NCBI GenBank assembly: GCA_963678705.1
Contig: OY783208.1
Coordinates: 7,006,001 to 7,070,000 of the forward strand
DNA length: 64,000 bases
Origin: Panorpa germanica
Taxonomy: Eukaryota > Arthropoda > Insecta > Mecoptera > Panorpidae
Reading direction: 5' to 3'
This document shows positions 31,401 through 42,940 of this stretch, one piece after another. The stretch's first letter is position 1; each line of letters begins with the position of its first letter. The translations under genes and the position numbers were made by a program. The notes beneath the pieces were generated by a model. That model searched no databases. It worked only from the letters and a program-made list of their open reading frames with translations, and was not told the DNA's origin.

Positions 31401-34400
31401 ATGAACCGCTGAATTAATCAATGGAGAAGCTGCAACGACAAAAAGGAATACCTTGAATTGTGATGATCACATGATCGAATAGAGCATTTTCATTGGTTGT
31501 TTTGAGCTGCAAAACTAATCTAGTAACTCGCGGTTTAAGTTATAAATAAAAATGTGTGTAATTATTATTTTATGTATATGCACCAAAAAGGTTAAGCGTG
31601 CTGTAGGTTTGAGTGTTGAAGCGATAAGAACGAATTGGAACCAAATGCGTAGTGTCGAACCCTAGTAAAGTGACTCATATAAACAAAAGATGTTTATATA
31701 AGAAGTATTATGGTTTGCCCACAGAGAGCAGTGTATATTGTTATGGCACACATTCCATACAACACAAAACTAACAGTGTCTCTTCAGTATCTTTGCTGAC
31801 CAAGCACTCTAGAGATAGTAAAATAGTATATAAGTAATGTATTAGTCTTAATCTAATTAGTTCAAGTTTATGTATAATCTGCATCGTGCAGATAATAATT
31901 AGCTGGCTCACCATTTGAGTTCATGTATAAACTGCATCGCGCAGTTAGTAATTGATTCAAATAAATATTAATTAAGTAAAATAAAATAAATTGTTTTTTT
32001 TATTAAAGTATAAATTATTCAAACTTTAATTGGCGCAGTCGGTAGGATATTAAGGAATTACAATCGCTGTAAATTTTTCCATTTTTATGGTTACCTTAAT
32101 ATTTCGAAACCTACAAAAATAAAGTTAAAAAATAAAGTGAACTTAATAAATAGTGGAGTGAAATAGAAACAGAAGTTGAAGTACTCCGAGGCTCATCGAC
32201 CCACTAGCAGCAGCATATGGACATGAAGATCTCGCAAGTCATCGCGGTGATAATCGTAATGTGAGTACTCATTCATATTTCCTTTCTATATTCATATTTC
32301 CCAAAAACAAATTATTATTATTTTTACAATAATATTTCCTGTTTAAAAAGGAGTATAAATCGTTTATACAGGCCTAAAACAGGTATTAAATTTAAAAAAA
32401 AAGGAGTATAAATCGCTTATACAGGCCTACCAAATATTAAAAATAATATTAAAATAAAATATAAATTACGCAACGTAATACAATAATTAAATAATAATTT
32501 TCTAAAAAGGAATATAAATCGCTTATATAGGCCTAATGAAAATTAAAAATATTAAAAGTAATATTAAAAATAATATTGAAATAAAATATTAATTACATAA
32601 CGTAATAAATACTATAATGTAAAATAATAAAATACTTGCAAATTAACTAAATAATAATAATAATTTTTAAAGTAAAATGTTTACAAAATAACTTTTCTTA
32701 AATAAAAGTTACACTATAAATCGAAATGGAGACATTCCATACTTATCTAAATTATGTAAAGGAATATAATGGAAACAATTCGCTGACGAATTTTATAGAA
32801 GATTGCGAAGTGATCATAGATAATTTTGCCATATTCCCCGGTAAAAATGAAGATAAAAAAGAAGCTATTAGGAATAACGGTCTATTGCTCTCAGCTATAA
32901 AAAGCACGATTATTGGAGACGCAGCAAGTTTAATAAAGAATAAACATATTAATACATGGAGAAATTAAAAACTATTTTAATAAATAGTTATACTAAAAAC
33001 CGCAGCCATATCCCGCATACAACAACACTTAAACGAAAGCCTAATGAGAAAGTTATTACTTATTACTTTAGATGTTTAGAATCAGTTAACAACTTTAATG
33101 TTTTGAACAAACTTCACAATAAAACATCTTTAAATATGAGAGCACTGGCAAAACATCACGATTCCCTGATGGTGAGAAATTTCATAAAAGAGCTAAACGA
33201 TCCCCTTGGATGTAAATTAAAACGCCAAAATCCTAACACAATGGATGAGCTTCTAGAATTAATAATAGAAGATATGACGAACCACGAAATCCATACAAAC
33301 GAGGAATATAACCACCCTCACCAACAACAAGTGAAGAACACACAAGATATTCAAACAGAGCCGTCAACACAAAAACCGTGTGAAACAATAATCGAACAAA
33401 CCATTGAGAATAAAGAAATAGACAATGTACGGACGGAACTACAAGAAGTAATCATAAACAACGAGAGTACAGAAATCAAAGTACAAAACCAAAATTCAGA
33501 AGAAAAACGGGACACAGAAACAAATGAATATAAAAACGATATCAAATTACATAAAGAAATGGCGATCAATGTGCCCACAAATATTAAAATACAAAGCCAG
33601 AATAATTCAGAAGAAGTTCTGAATACAAATCAAAAGGAAAAAGAACTTGAAGAGTTTAACAAAACAGAAGTAAAGAAAAAGACAATTGTTGAAGTAAAAA
33701 TGAAGCAAGGAAAAATAAGCGTCAAACAAAACACAGAAGATCAGAACAAGCAAGATTTCAAAGTAGAAAATCAGCAAAATATGAAACAAGAATCAGAGAA
33801 TCAAAATTCACAACATTTCGAAATACAAAATCAACAAAATGTTAAGCAACAATCAAAAAATCCAAACTTTCTAGATTTTAAAGTAAAAAATCAACAAAAA
33901 ATCAGACAAGTAGCAGAAAAGCAAACTATACAAGAACTCGAAATAGTGAAGCAACAAAACATCAACCAAGAAAAACCAGAAAAACAAAATATACAATATT
34001 CTGAAGTAAAAAAATTACACAATATAAAGCAAGGAAAAGCAGAAAATAATAAAAATCAAAATTTTAAAATAAAAGAAAAAATTGAAAAGAAACAAAGCTA
34101 AATGCATACCAGAAAAACAAGAAGATTCAGAAAACGAGGCACACACTTTGTGGATAAATGATCACAGAAAAGAAATAATTCGTGGACAGAAGATTAGAAA
34201 TTCGGCACAACTAAAGCAACTATATGGAACCAAAGGAAATAAAAATAATAACTGGATAGATGAATATATGACGAAGTATCAACTTGACAAAAAGTCTTCA
34301 ATACTTTCCGAAAAATTAAAATTTTACCCGAACCTTAACAATTCAAATACGCAACCGCAAGCAACCAAACCAACCTGACAATATAATATATTTAACCCCG

Positions 34401-37400
34401 AAATTTAAAAACTAAAAATAATAAAACCCTAAAACGGATAACCACCTTAATAATGAAAATTGTATGAACTATTAAAATAATTATACAGAACAACCATTTA
34501 AATAAATTACTACAAGTATTACAATGCCCAATACATTTACAAAACAGAACAGACAAAAAAAATTTATGAAACGAATTGAGAATCGGAAACAACCACCTTA
34601 ATGCAGAAAATCGCAAGAACACTGGTTATCACCAGCAGTAAAACCCTATAAACATACAACAAACATAAAAACATACAAATTAAGCGACATCAAGTAATAA
34701 CTATTTCGAAACAATCACCAACGCAGTTAAAATTATTAAAATTAATGAAAAGACCAAATTATTTAAATTAAAATAAAAAAACATGACCTATTAATATCTA
34801 CATTAACAAAACTACATTTAAAAATAAAATTCATTAAACCCATTGTAATGATAACACATATTAAATAAACAATAATTTAAAAGATAAACACCATCAGCAA
34901 ATATAAAAACGAGCATAAAATGAAAAATAATATAAGTATCAGACATCAAGAAACAAACGCAACGCAAATACTATGTGAAAACAACTGTGAGATCAAAATA
35001 TAAGCGCATTCCACAAAACCAGAGTGCACCGCATCATAAAACGTAAACATGACCCTGCCAAGTCACTCATGAGATGTGTTATTATAAGATGTAATGAAAC
35101 CCCATACTCCAGTACAAAAGATAATGCTACATTAACAAACTAAGTCAGCATTTCTAATTCAGCTACTATGATAACCCATATAATAACACATTGAAGAACA
35201 CAAAAATAAAATAGCAATTTTATGTGCATAAAGTTTAGGAAATAAATACAGACAGTACCAGTTATTATCATGATTAAAGCTACTGTTAAAAATCCAAACG
35301 TAGCACAAGAAGACACAGTATACATGAACACTAACAAAAACATGGCAATAGCGGAATAAAAACATGGAACCTTTTCTTAAGTAAAAGAACCGCCAGAGTA
35401 AATATCAGAATCAGCAAGTAATGAAGTAATAGACGCCACATATAAATTAATTTGCGAAAGATATACGTGGTCTAGTCTACGAAAGGATGTTGAAAATTTC
35501 ATTAATAACTGCAGCACATGTAAAAAGTGCAAATATAATAGAAAACCAATTAGAGCACCGCTAAATAATACCGAAACACCTGAAAGACCATTTGATAAAT
35601 TACATATATGATACGTTTGGTATAGACAATACCCAATTCCTTACTATAATAGATGTATTTTCAAAATACATACAGGCATACAAAATCACCAATAGGTCAT
35701 CCACAGAAATTGCCGATAAACTAATAACGTATTTCTCACACCACGGCATACCCAATAATATTACAAATAATATTAAAAAATATACAAATATAACTGAATT
35801 CTCAAATAATCTCATCAAAGAATTACAAGAATTATATAAAATTGAAGATCTAAAAAAATAAAAAATTAAGAGAAACACATGTAGATAACCTAGTGAAAAC
35901 TTCAATGAAAAACCCAACTTCAATCGAACTTAACGAAGAACAAAGTAACGTACTATTCGAACGCAATACACTACCCGTCGATAAATCTAAGACAGATTAT
36001 ATTCTACACCTAGTTCACGACAAATTCAACCCCAGAGACGAAAAACCAAGATACTACAACGGATTCGCAAAGTTAATAGCAAAAGACACACCCAATTTCG
36101 AATACATATTAAATAAAGCTAAAAGAAATAATAACCTCGTAGAGGGCCTATACAAACTCACGCAAGACAGAACATTTGGACACACAATAAATCTTGTCTG
36201 CAATCAACAAAACTGCCTTGAAAAACTTGCCAAATTCCCAAAAAAAAAAAAAAAATTTGAAAATTCACCAACTAAATTAATAATACGAATGCCCCCTATA
36301 GCACAAGGACTTTTTAATAGAACAAAAGAAGAGGTCCTAGAAGTATTTAAACGACACGGGCTTACAAAGCACAAATACATCATGCACTCAAATCCCGAAA
36401 TACAAATGAATTATTTATTTATTAATTAATTATAAATAAATATATTAAAAACACGATCAAGTACTAAGAAATCCTGATTGTTGCAGGATCATCACCGCAA
36501 TCAACACCAGCGATATTAACGAATGCCGAATTATTAAAATCACTGATAACCCAGGATTATATCCTGTGCAACTAGGAACAGCCCAAAACATCAAGGAATA
36601 TTGGACTTTAGTCAAGAAAATAGATTTGGACCCCTTAATAGAATATTATAACAACGTACACCTGACTACAGAAGATATTAAAATAAAATTAGAAAAAAAG
36701 AAATTTACAACCTATGGGCACAGCACTGCTGTAATGGACATCCTGGATATGGAAATAAGTAGAAAATTTAAACAAATTCTCCCAACTCGAAGAGAAAAAA
36801 GAGGCTTCATAGATGGCTTAGGTACTGTTTGGAAAGCAATCGGTGGAAACCTAGACGCTAACGACGGCGAGCGTATAAATTTAGCCCTGGAGACACTTGA
36901 TAATAAACAAGAAACTCTAAATAAAGCTATATCTAAACAAATAAAATTAACAAACGATATACTCGATCAATTTAAATCGGCTCTACACACCATTGATTCT
37001 AATCAAGAACTAGATAAACGTACCAAATTCCTAATGAACGATATCGATAAACTCCAACACCAAGTATTTAACATCTTTATAACAGAATCGATCGGACTTG
37101 TCAGTCAATCAATGCAATTACTTTTGCACCTACTAAGAACCATTGAAACTGACATAACATTCGCTAAACTGAACACGCTTAGTGGTTCAATCCTGGAACC
37201 TGATCACCTATTAGCAGAATTACAAGCAATAAAGGAACATGTTGATACAACCAAACATATCAAACTGCCTTACGATATTACATCAGAGAACATTCAACAA
37301 TATGAAACTATTAGCAAAGTCAAAGCATACACCAATAAAAACTTAATCGTTTTTGTAATTAATATACCACTAGTAAACCCTAATATATTCACGTATTATA

Positions 37401-39542
37401 AACTATATCCAATACCCATACCTTATAACAATAAATTCCAAATGATTATTCCCAGAACCCAATACACCATTGTGAATGAGTATAAACATGTAGATTTTAA
37501 TGCACCCTGCAAAGAAATATATAACAATCAATTCCTATGCAAGCTTAGCGAACCACTCAACATCGAGGAAACCACCTGCGAGATAGAACTAATTTAAAAC
37601 CAGCAAATGTCAACCCTTAGTGATTTCTCTAACCGGCATCAAGATCCAGAACATCGAATGGGCTTGTGTCCTATGTCTTAATTTCTATAAAACTGTACTA
37701 TATATTGATAAAGTGGGTTACTAGAACCTCAAATGTTCAATTATATTTTAATAACTCCATATATGTTAGGAGATATTAACAATTAAAAAAGTCATTTTGT
37801 CTCTTTAATTATTAAAGGGATTCAACGTTGTACAAACTCCAAATGCATGTGACATCACAAACCTTGTGTAAGGTTACCAACCTTACAGATCATAAATCTC
37901 TGCTCTATGTATTTATATATCAAAATATCAAATATTATTTACAGTTATTTCAAGGAACAATAAAATTTCAATATATTATGTCTGCCTTAACAGGGTTAAA
38001 TAAAGTAAAAACTTATTATTCTTTGACTTGACTGGATTGTTTGAGTACCAACAGCTACAAAACATTACCACAACACTGACCTACTCAACAAATAACTGAC
38101 GTTAAAATGCATTCCATGTCATACAAATATGGCCAACCATTTCTAGCGCTAAAACTACAATTCAAACTTTTAATTGCTATATCTCCGTCAATATTTAGAT
38201 ATTTAATAAAATAGACACGCCAATACACATTTATTAACATCAATTTCAATCAACAATTGAAAAATCGACCACTAAAAAATGAGGACACAAGCCCATTCAA
38301 CACCTGGATGTTAATCACAAATGACGAAACCAGTGGCACCTTAACATGCAACAGCCAGCGTGACATACGTCTACAAGGAACGTATATAATACACCTTGCA
38401 CGAGATTGTCAATTTTCTGTTTCAGATAATACTCTTCAATACATGGATATAGAAGAGAAAGTCGAAGCTTGGAACACCATTTCCCTGCCGAAAATACCAG
38501 AGATCCAAAACAAACACCTAAACATTTCTACCGTGACCAACCTAAAACACCTGGACCTGGGCAACGTAGACAAGCTACAGACCACCCTAGCCCTACTACC
38601 TGAAGACTTCGATGACAGAAAAATCTCAGACTATGTGCACATAATTAATTATACATTATTACCCATATTATTCATAATAATTACTATTGTAGTATATAAG
38701 ATAATCAAATATTTTAGAAAAATAAAAATAATAAAAAATGAAAATGCACAAGAAATAGATAGCAAAAATATTGAAGAGTTGCAAAAACCTTTTGCTACAT
38801 TTGAAGCATAAGATTTTATCTTATAGGGGAGGTGTTATAGCACACATTCCATACAACACAAAACTAACAGTGTCTCTTCAGTATCTTTGCTGACCAAGCA
38901 CTCTAGAGATAGTAAAATAGTATATAAGTAATGTATTAGTCTTAATCTAATTAGTTCAAGTTTATGTATAATCTGCATCGTGCAGATAGTAATTAGCTGG
39001 CTCACCATTTGAGTTCATGTATAAACTACATCGCGCAGTTAGTAATTGATTCAAATAAATATTAATTAAGTAAAATAAAATAAATTGTTTTTTTTATTAA
39101 AGTATAAATTATTTAAACTTTAATTATATGAAACAACTAGGTATAGAATATAAATGAATTGAGACAAAAAAATCTTAATTATAACAATAATTAAAAATAA
39201 AAGCAAGATATTGATATACAAATATGAATATTGCATGCATTTATTAACACACCCCTTTTATTAATTGTTTGTGTGGATTATATACATATACATGGTCTAT
39301 GTAGTGGTAAGAGATAATATGCCCTTCCGAACACTGTCTAACTACTGTCGAACTCAAGGAGTTTAAGAAAGGAAACTTAAGAGTGTCTTACCTCTTGCAC
39401 AGTCCTTGCACCAGCTCTTTCCGTCCGGGATCTTAAGACGAGCGTAAAAGTATACCACGACTTTCGTACTTGATATTTTGGAGAATTTATCCATTGCATT
39501 TAGAAAATCTGGATACCCAAACGTCCAATGTTCTACAATCAT
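28246..39542 (-). CDS. TXNDC17: Thioredoxin domain-containing protein 17-like (TRP14 family)
   Basis: TXNDC17/TRP14 is a small cytosolic disulfide reductase working with thioredoxin reductase. Exon 1 (39392-39542, from ATG) encodes the first strand and helix (VVVYFYARL) and the redox site GKSWCKDCAR, and leaves in phase 1 at GTAAGA. Exon 2 (31348-31429) encodes ASPLINSAVHEFPDHTAFVR followed by ADVG. Exon 3 (28246-28429) encodes FRTNPRI, the cis-Pro-like block IPTLQIWG and the C-terminal SECFKLEN, ending in TAA at 28246-28248. Phases agree at both joins, giving 138 codons against about 123 residues for the family. The usual WCPDC is WCKDC here; both Cys are kept. Intron 1 (7.96 kb) holds a provirus and intron 2 (2.9 kb) holds nested elements, so a 0.4-kb coding sequence covers 11.3 kb. 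No frame break was seen. Confidence 0.87.
28600..29780. repeat. A/T-homopolymer-rich dispersed repeat
   Basis: The motif GAAAGTTGAAATTTG occurs twice. The block from TTGGTACCTGATTTACGAAT to TTGAAAATATTTTAG near 28992-29080 recurs, diverged, at 46686-46770. There is no coding frame. It lies in intron 2 of the TXNDC17-like gene; the origin is unknown. Confidence 0.5.
29788..31274 (+). mobile_element. GGGCTTG-family element interrupted by a CCCAGT element
   Basis: It begins GGGCTTGTGTCCCATG and ends GAGGACACAAGCTC with AT on both sides. Removing 30013-30864 restores about 630 bp. It lies in intron 2 of the TXNDC17-like gene. Confidence 0.88.
30013..30864 (+). mobile_element. CCCAGTAAAC-family element, TT target duplication
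   Basis: 852 bp from CCCAGTAAACATTTTGGAG to ACCAAATTGTTTACTGGG. TT flanks both ends (30011-30012, 30865-30866). Uninterrupted GGGCTTG copies read AACCTTACAG at this point, proving the insertion. A 99-codon open frame (30475-30774) reads [17 protein letters not shown] and so on; the same frame in the copy at 11137-11966 hits a stop early, so function is doubtful. Confidence 0.88.
31348..31429 (-). CDS. TXNDC17: TXNDC17-like exon 2
   Basis: 82 nt between a CGTTGCAG acceptor and a GTAAGT donor. The content aligns with the helix and strand after the active site (PLINSA and FVRADVG). Confidence 0.85.
31739..32031 (+). repeat. Provirus A 5' LTR
   Basis: Starts TGTTATGGCACACATTCC, ends CAAACTTTAATT. 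TATATAAG at 31827-31834 is a likely core promoter. Two hairpin repeats follow (ATCTGCATCGTGCAGAT and AACTGCATCGCGCAGTT). Confidence 0.92.
32031..32048 (+). promoter_or_regulatory. Primer-binding site, tRNA-Ser type
   Basis: TGGCGCAGTCGGTAGGAT directly follows (and shares one T with) the 5' LTR. This is the tRNA-Ser-type site of 17.6/ZAM-like errantiviruses. Confidence 0.88.
32223..32260 (+). other. Probable env leader exon (start codon and hydrophobic start)
   Basis: An ATG opens 12 codons with a hydrophobic run, ending in phase 2 at GTGAGT (32261). A matching acceptor (TTGTTGCAG, ending 36486) opens the env frame. Errantivirus env is known to be made from a spliced message with a leader near gag, which fits. 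Confidence 0.65.
32726..34101 (+). pseudogene. gag: Provirus A gag, frameshifted, with a tandem-repeat tail
   Basis: An 80-codon frame from ATG at 32726 stops at 32968, and the adjoining frame runs from about 32956 to 34101, so a frameshift near 32955 breaks the gene. Gag normally builds the particle core. The first 200 residues look like errantivirus capsid sequence (FIEDCEVIIDNFAIF, then the RNFIKELND block). From about 33700 the protein is a Lys/Gln/Asn-rich run of 20-21-residue units with a QNQQN-like core. No zinc knuckle is visible, as is usual for this group. Confidence 0.75.
33720..34080 (+). repeat. Degenerate tandem repeats of about 60 bp in gag
   Basis: Five to six units, each built around (V/I)xNQQNxKQ and ending near a hydrophobic-acidic pair (HFE, DFK, ELE, YSE, NFK). 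The even spacing and A-rich codons point to internal expansion. Confidence 0.7.
34102..35440 (+). other. Provirus A polymerase region replaced by non-coding sequence
   Basis: Protease, reverse transcriptase and RNase H should lie here. I see no DSG/DTG protease, no YxDD box and no long frame after a 98-codon frame (34082-34378, with WINDHRKEIIRGQKIRNSAQ). The minus-strand provirus B has the same sequence here, so the change is shared by both copies. Confidence 0.7.
35441..35861 (+). pseudogene. Provirus A integrase remnant
   Basis: The zinc-binding tail (ENFINNCSTCKKCK) and the start of the catalytic core (TFGIDNTQFLTIIDVFSKYI, then HHGIPNNITN) are visible. A frameshift near 35608 separates them, and the second catalytic Asp after GIPNNIT is Asn. 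The remainder of the core, with the Glu, is not recognisable. Confidence 0.75.
35893..36429 (+). CDS. Unrecognised open frame between integrase and env, provirus A
   Basis: A 178-codon frame with YYNGFAKLIAKDTPNFEYIL and a Lys-rich run near codon 117. It may hold the integrase C-terminus in part. Provirus B lacks a piece of it. I do not recognise a domain. Confidence 0.4.
   Translation: MKTSMKNPTSIELNEEQSNVLFERNTLPVDKSKTDYILHLVHDKFNPRDEKPRYYNGFAKLIAKDTPNFEYILNKAKRNNNLVEGLYKLTQDRTFGHTINLVCNQQNCLEKLAKFPKKKKKFENSPTKLIIRMPPIAQGLFNRTKEEVLEVFKRHGLTKHKYIMHSNPEIQMNYLFIN
36487..38811 (+). pseudogene. env: Provirus A env, broken by a stop and by a GGGCTTG insertion
   Basis: Errantivirus env is a membrane fusion glycoprotein related to baculovirus F. 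The frame opens at the acceptor (36487) and runs to a TAA at 37595-37597, where provirus B has CAA. Then a GGGCTTG element splits the gene at 37660-38294, and the 3' part runs to 38811. A furin-type site (RREKR) is followed by a hydrophobic, Gly-rich segment (GFIDGLGTVWKAIGG). A membrane span lies near the end (LLPILFIIITIVVY). This copy cannot encode a full protein. Confidence 0.82.
37660..38294 (+). mobile_element. GGGCTTG-family element inside provirus env
   Basis: 635 bp with both ends intact and AT on both sides. Provirus B keeps the empty site: the sequence runs straight through where A has the element. The insertion is thus younger than provirus A. Confidence 0.92.
38833..39125 (+). 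repeat. Provirus A 3' LTR with polypurine tract
   Basis: Preceded by the purine run AGGGGAGG (38825-38832). The LTR matches the 5' copy with four transitions. Confidence 0.92.
39392..39542 (-). CDS. TXNDC17: TXNDC17-like exon 1 (CxxC active site)
   Basis: Fifty codons plus one base from an ATG preceded by CTAAAAAAA. The active-site pair lies at codons 45 and 48. The donor GTAAGA begins at 39391. Confidence 0.85.
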
Positions 39543-39994
39543 TTTTTTTAGGTTTTTAATATATTTTTATTCAAATTTTATATTTATTTAATTTTTTTTT
39601 TTATTTCTTTAGTTTTTGTTCATTTTTAAGGAAAAAATTGTTGTTGAATTTTTAATTTTTTTGACATTTTTTATTTGATATTTATTTTTGTTTTTAAAGC
39701 CTACATGTTTTGGTACAAATTTTAACGATTCTCAACATTTTTGACCAGAAATTTTGACACTACTATTGTTTGTACCCTATCAATTTGTACTGTGTTACAT
39801 TGTAAACATTGGATACACTTGTTTGGGGTGCAACTTTACAAGATATCGTCTCTTGCCCGTTTAAATTTTTTACACGCAATGAGACTGATGCTACTACAGA
39901 AGAAGTGTGTATGTGTCAAACGATAGCGACCGACAACTGTTTATCATGAAGCCTTCTCTTTCGAATGCACTGACTCCCGTTTCTGAGGTCTATA
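39543..39994. other. Upstream region of the TXNDC17-like gene
   Basis: T-rich non-coding sequence that should include the promoter. No TATA box or other motif stood out. Confidence 0.4.
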
Positions 39995-40436
39995 GCCTTG
40001 TGTCCTATGTCTTAATTTCTATAAAAGTGTACTATATATTGATAAAGTGGGTTACTAGAACCTCAAATGTTCAATTATTTGTTAATAACTCCTTATATGT
40101 TAAGAGATATTAACAATTAAAAAAGTCATTTTGTCTCTTCAATTATTAAAGGGATTCAACGTTGTACACATTCCAAATGCATGTGACATCACAATCCTTG
40201 TGTAAGGTTACCAACCTTACAGATCATAAATCTCTGCTATATGTATTTATATGTCAAAATATCAAATATTATTTACAGTTATTTCAAGGAACAATAAAAT
40301 TTCAATATTATGTCTGCCTTAACAGGGTTAAATAAAGTAAAAACTTATTATTCCTTGCTTTGACTTGAATATTTTGACTACCACCAGCTACAAAACATTA
40401 CCACAGCACTGACCTACTCAACAAATAACTGACGTC
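39995..40436 (+). mobile_element. GGGCTTG-family element, 3' third lost
   Basis: It starts GCCTTGTGTCCTATG and ends abruptly at AAATAACTGACGT, where a CCCAGT-related end begins. Confidence 0.8.
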
Positions 40437-40631
40437 TCATTCTAATCATAACAGGCCATAAATGATAAACCGGATTTACTTTGATTTAACAGTGCGTAGT
40501 CGTTGTTCCATCTGTAGCTCATAAAAAGACATTCCATGTGAACGACTGAATGGAAACAAACGCGTTCAAGTCAAAAAACTCATAAAAAGTAATAGATATG
40601 AAATAGAATTGACTCCAAAATGTTTACTGGG
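40437..40631 (-). repeat. CCCAGT-related end fragment (divergent subfamily)
   Basis: The stretch from CTCATTCTAATCATAACAGG to CAAAATGTTTACTGGG is related to, but clearly diverged from, the CCCAGTAAAC elements. The same fragment starts the duplicated segment at 42941-43139. Confidence 0.65.
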
Positions 40632-41960
40632 ATATTAAGGTGATCGATCACATTGAATTTGTATATCACTTACTATGCTAGTTTCTAATAGGTTCGTTTC
40701 AAATCTAAACAACGGATATTCTTAATTACTTTAGTTTTATTACTTAAATACAATAGGGCCTTATACTATGGTCCTAATACTAAAAGGAAATGCTTATTCT
40801 AAGGTTCTTAATACAATAGGTCCAATTATTGTAATATTTTATTAAATAAATTGGAAACGCTTTTTAATTTAATAATTTCTTCTTAGCGAGAATTGAACCT
40901 AGGAACATAAGAGGCATCTACATATTTTAACATAAATCGTGGAATGTGGTAGAAAAAGTTGCTTACAAATTCATGAGTTCGTTATATTTATTAAACACAC
41001 GCCATAAAGTAAAACTCTAGCGAATACAAACAGTTTAGATCACATACAGAACACACCTAGACAGTTTTATTTAAATGAGTTTTTGATTTCGCTGTTTAGG
41101 TTTCAACTGTAGACTTTTCATGTCCCCCACAACTAGGTGGTGCATCTAGGTACCTGTAATTTAGTTCCATCCAGGAACATATCATTGCAATAATCAGAGC
41201 GCTCATGACAGGGCTCAAGTTTAATGAAGTACTGATTGTTCCGTGGTAAAATTGCATTTTCTTCTGGACTGTCTGGTTCTTCCTTAATTTCATCACATGA
41301 CTCTACATATTTGACCACACGCTCTTCCTTTATTTCTATTTTTATATCTTCGTTTATATTTCCTGTTTCCATTGGTTCATTTAACTCTACGTCAATTTCC
41401 AGTTTTATGATCTGTGATTTATAATCCTCCATTTTAATACAACAGTTTTATCGTTTTCTGAAAGTAATTAACAATTTATTACTATTCGAAGTAAATATGG
41501 GAAATCCGTTGATGGAAAATTTAAAATATAAATGATTGAAAAACAAAATCATTCGACTGAAGCATTGGTAAATAAATGAGGTTAGGTTGAATTAATGTAA
41601 AAGCTTTGTTATAAAAAATTGTTATTTTATAAAATGCATACAAAATAAATAAACCTAAAGTGAAAAGCAAGGTACTAGGAATAATGTTGTAAAATTTTTG
41701 CCCATTAATAATTAACAGTTTTTGATCAGTACCGTTAAAGTAGGTGTAAATCAATTTCAACAAAAGAAGCAATAAATTATGAAAAAGTTAAAATACCTTT
41801 ATATAACTAAAAAAAATAGATTATTCTTGGTTATCCGCTTCAGTTGCTTTTTACAAATTATTAACTAAGTGAGAAACAATAAAATAAATTAATTTGTAGT
41901 CACCTTGCTCAACCTTTTCAATGATCTGTCCAAAGGAATATTTCAGTGTCTATTTCATAG
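40632..41960 (-). pseudogene. Zinc-finger gene copy 1: acidic N-terminus only
   Basis: A frame from ATG at 41432 encodes the same acidic start as copy 2 (EIDVELNEPMETGNI, IKEERVV, EEPDSPEENA). A 2-bp loss near 41155 shifts the frame, and the whole finger array present in copy 2 (about 43600-44218) is missing here. The flanking sequence is otherwise colinear with copy 2. I read it as a pseudogene, though a finger-less short protein cannot be excluded. Confidence 0.75.
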
Positions 41961-42940
41961 ATTAGATACTAGATTACAAATATTTTGCCGCGTTTTTTAA
42001 AATAAATGTTCAACGAAGAAATGATTCCTAGTTTAATAACTCGATAAAAGAGGAAAAGGTGTGGTGATGGCGTAGGGTTAGATATTTTATGCACAATAAT
42101 TTTCTAGAAAAACATTTAAAAAAATATTTGTTTAAATCCAAATGCATTTATACATCCTAATACCCTATACAAATTCGTATTTTCTCATATTCATGTACAC
42201 TCTCTATATTTAGTATTTATATTTAAGCATGATTGCTTTCTGGAAATCAAATTATATCTTTCTTCTTTTTTTTTTAGGATTTATTTTTTAATTTTTGATT
42301 GTAATATAAATTGTATTTATACTGTTGCTTAGTATAATGAAACAAATCGGACAAGTACTTACGATGAGTACCGGTTGTTTTAATAACTATAAAACGATAC
42401 TCTAGATAGAATCAGCTATCAGGACCTTAAGTATCCAATTATATTTTATTGACTTAAAGAGATAATAACAATGGGCTTTTAACTCAATTTTTTCGGGTTG
42501 CTTCTCTCATTTTTGATTGAAATGTAGGTTATTATATTTACAATCAAGATTTTAACTACTTGTAAATAAAATATTATCCTTACAAAATATTATTTATAAG
42601 AGGTATTGCTATATAAATATGTAAAGTACATGTAATTTCATTTTCAGATGCCGTCTTCAAGATAAAACTAAACCTAAAGTTCAAGTATACAGTGTATAGA
42701 ATATTTATTGTATGTTTATTTAATATTTAACAATGTAGACTAATGTTATATTAACAATTGATCACAAATAATTCCGTAAATATATAATTTTAATAAAATA
42801 TTTTATTGGAAATTATAAATAATATACCTCCATAAACTTATTGTTTTTTTTTTATTATAAATTTATTTTATAATTAAAATCGATTATATTTTTCAAAAGG
42901 GTATAGTCTGTTTAAACTTCCCACTTCAATTTAATATAAA
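41961..42940. other. AT-rich spacer between zinc-finger copies 1 and 2
   Basis: No exon or recognised repeat was seen. Confidence 0.4.

Larger units (their letters stand above)
31739..39125 (+). mobile_element. Errantivirus-type provirus A (defective), ATAT target duplication
   Basis: An insect endogenous retrovirus in intron 1 of the TXNDC17-like gene. Identical-length LTRs (293 bp) flank it and ATAT lies on both outer sides (31735-31738, 39126-39129), as in the 17.6/297 group of Drosophila errantiviruses. Order inside: tRNA-Ser-type primer site, env leader exon, gag in two frames, a repeat-rich gag tail, a stretch with no polymerase, an integrase remnant, an unknown frame, and env interrupted by a GGGCTTG element. 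The LTRs differ at four positions by eye (about 1.4%). The copy cannot make a polymerase. Confidence 0.9.

Noticed and set aside
34380..35440. A hidden reverse transcriptase in provirus A
   Set aside because: No YxDD box, no RNase H motif and no frame of useful length was found on the plus strand.
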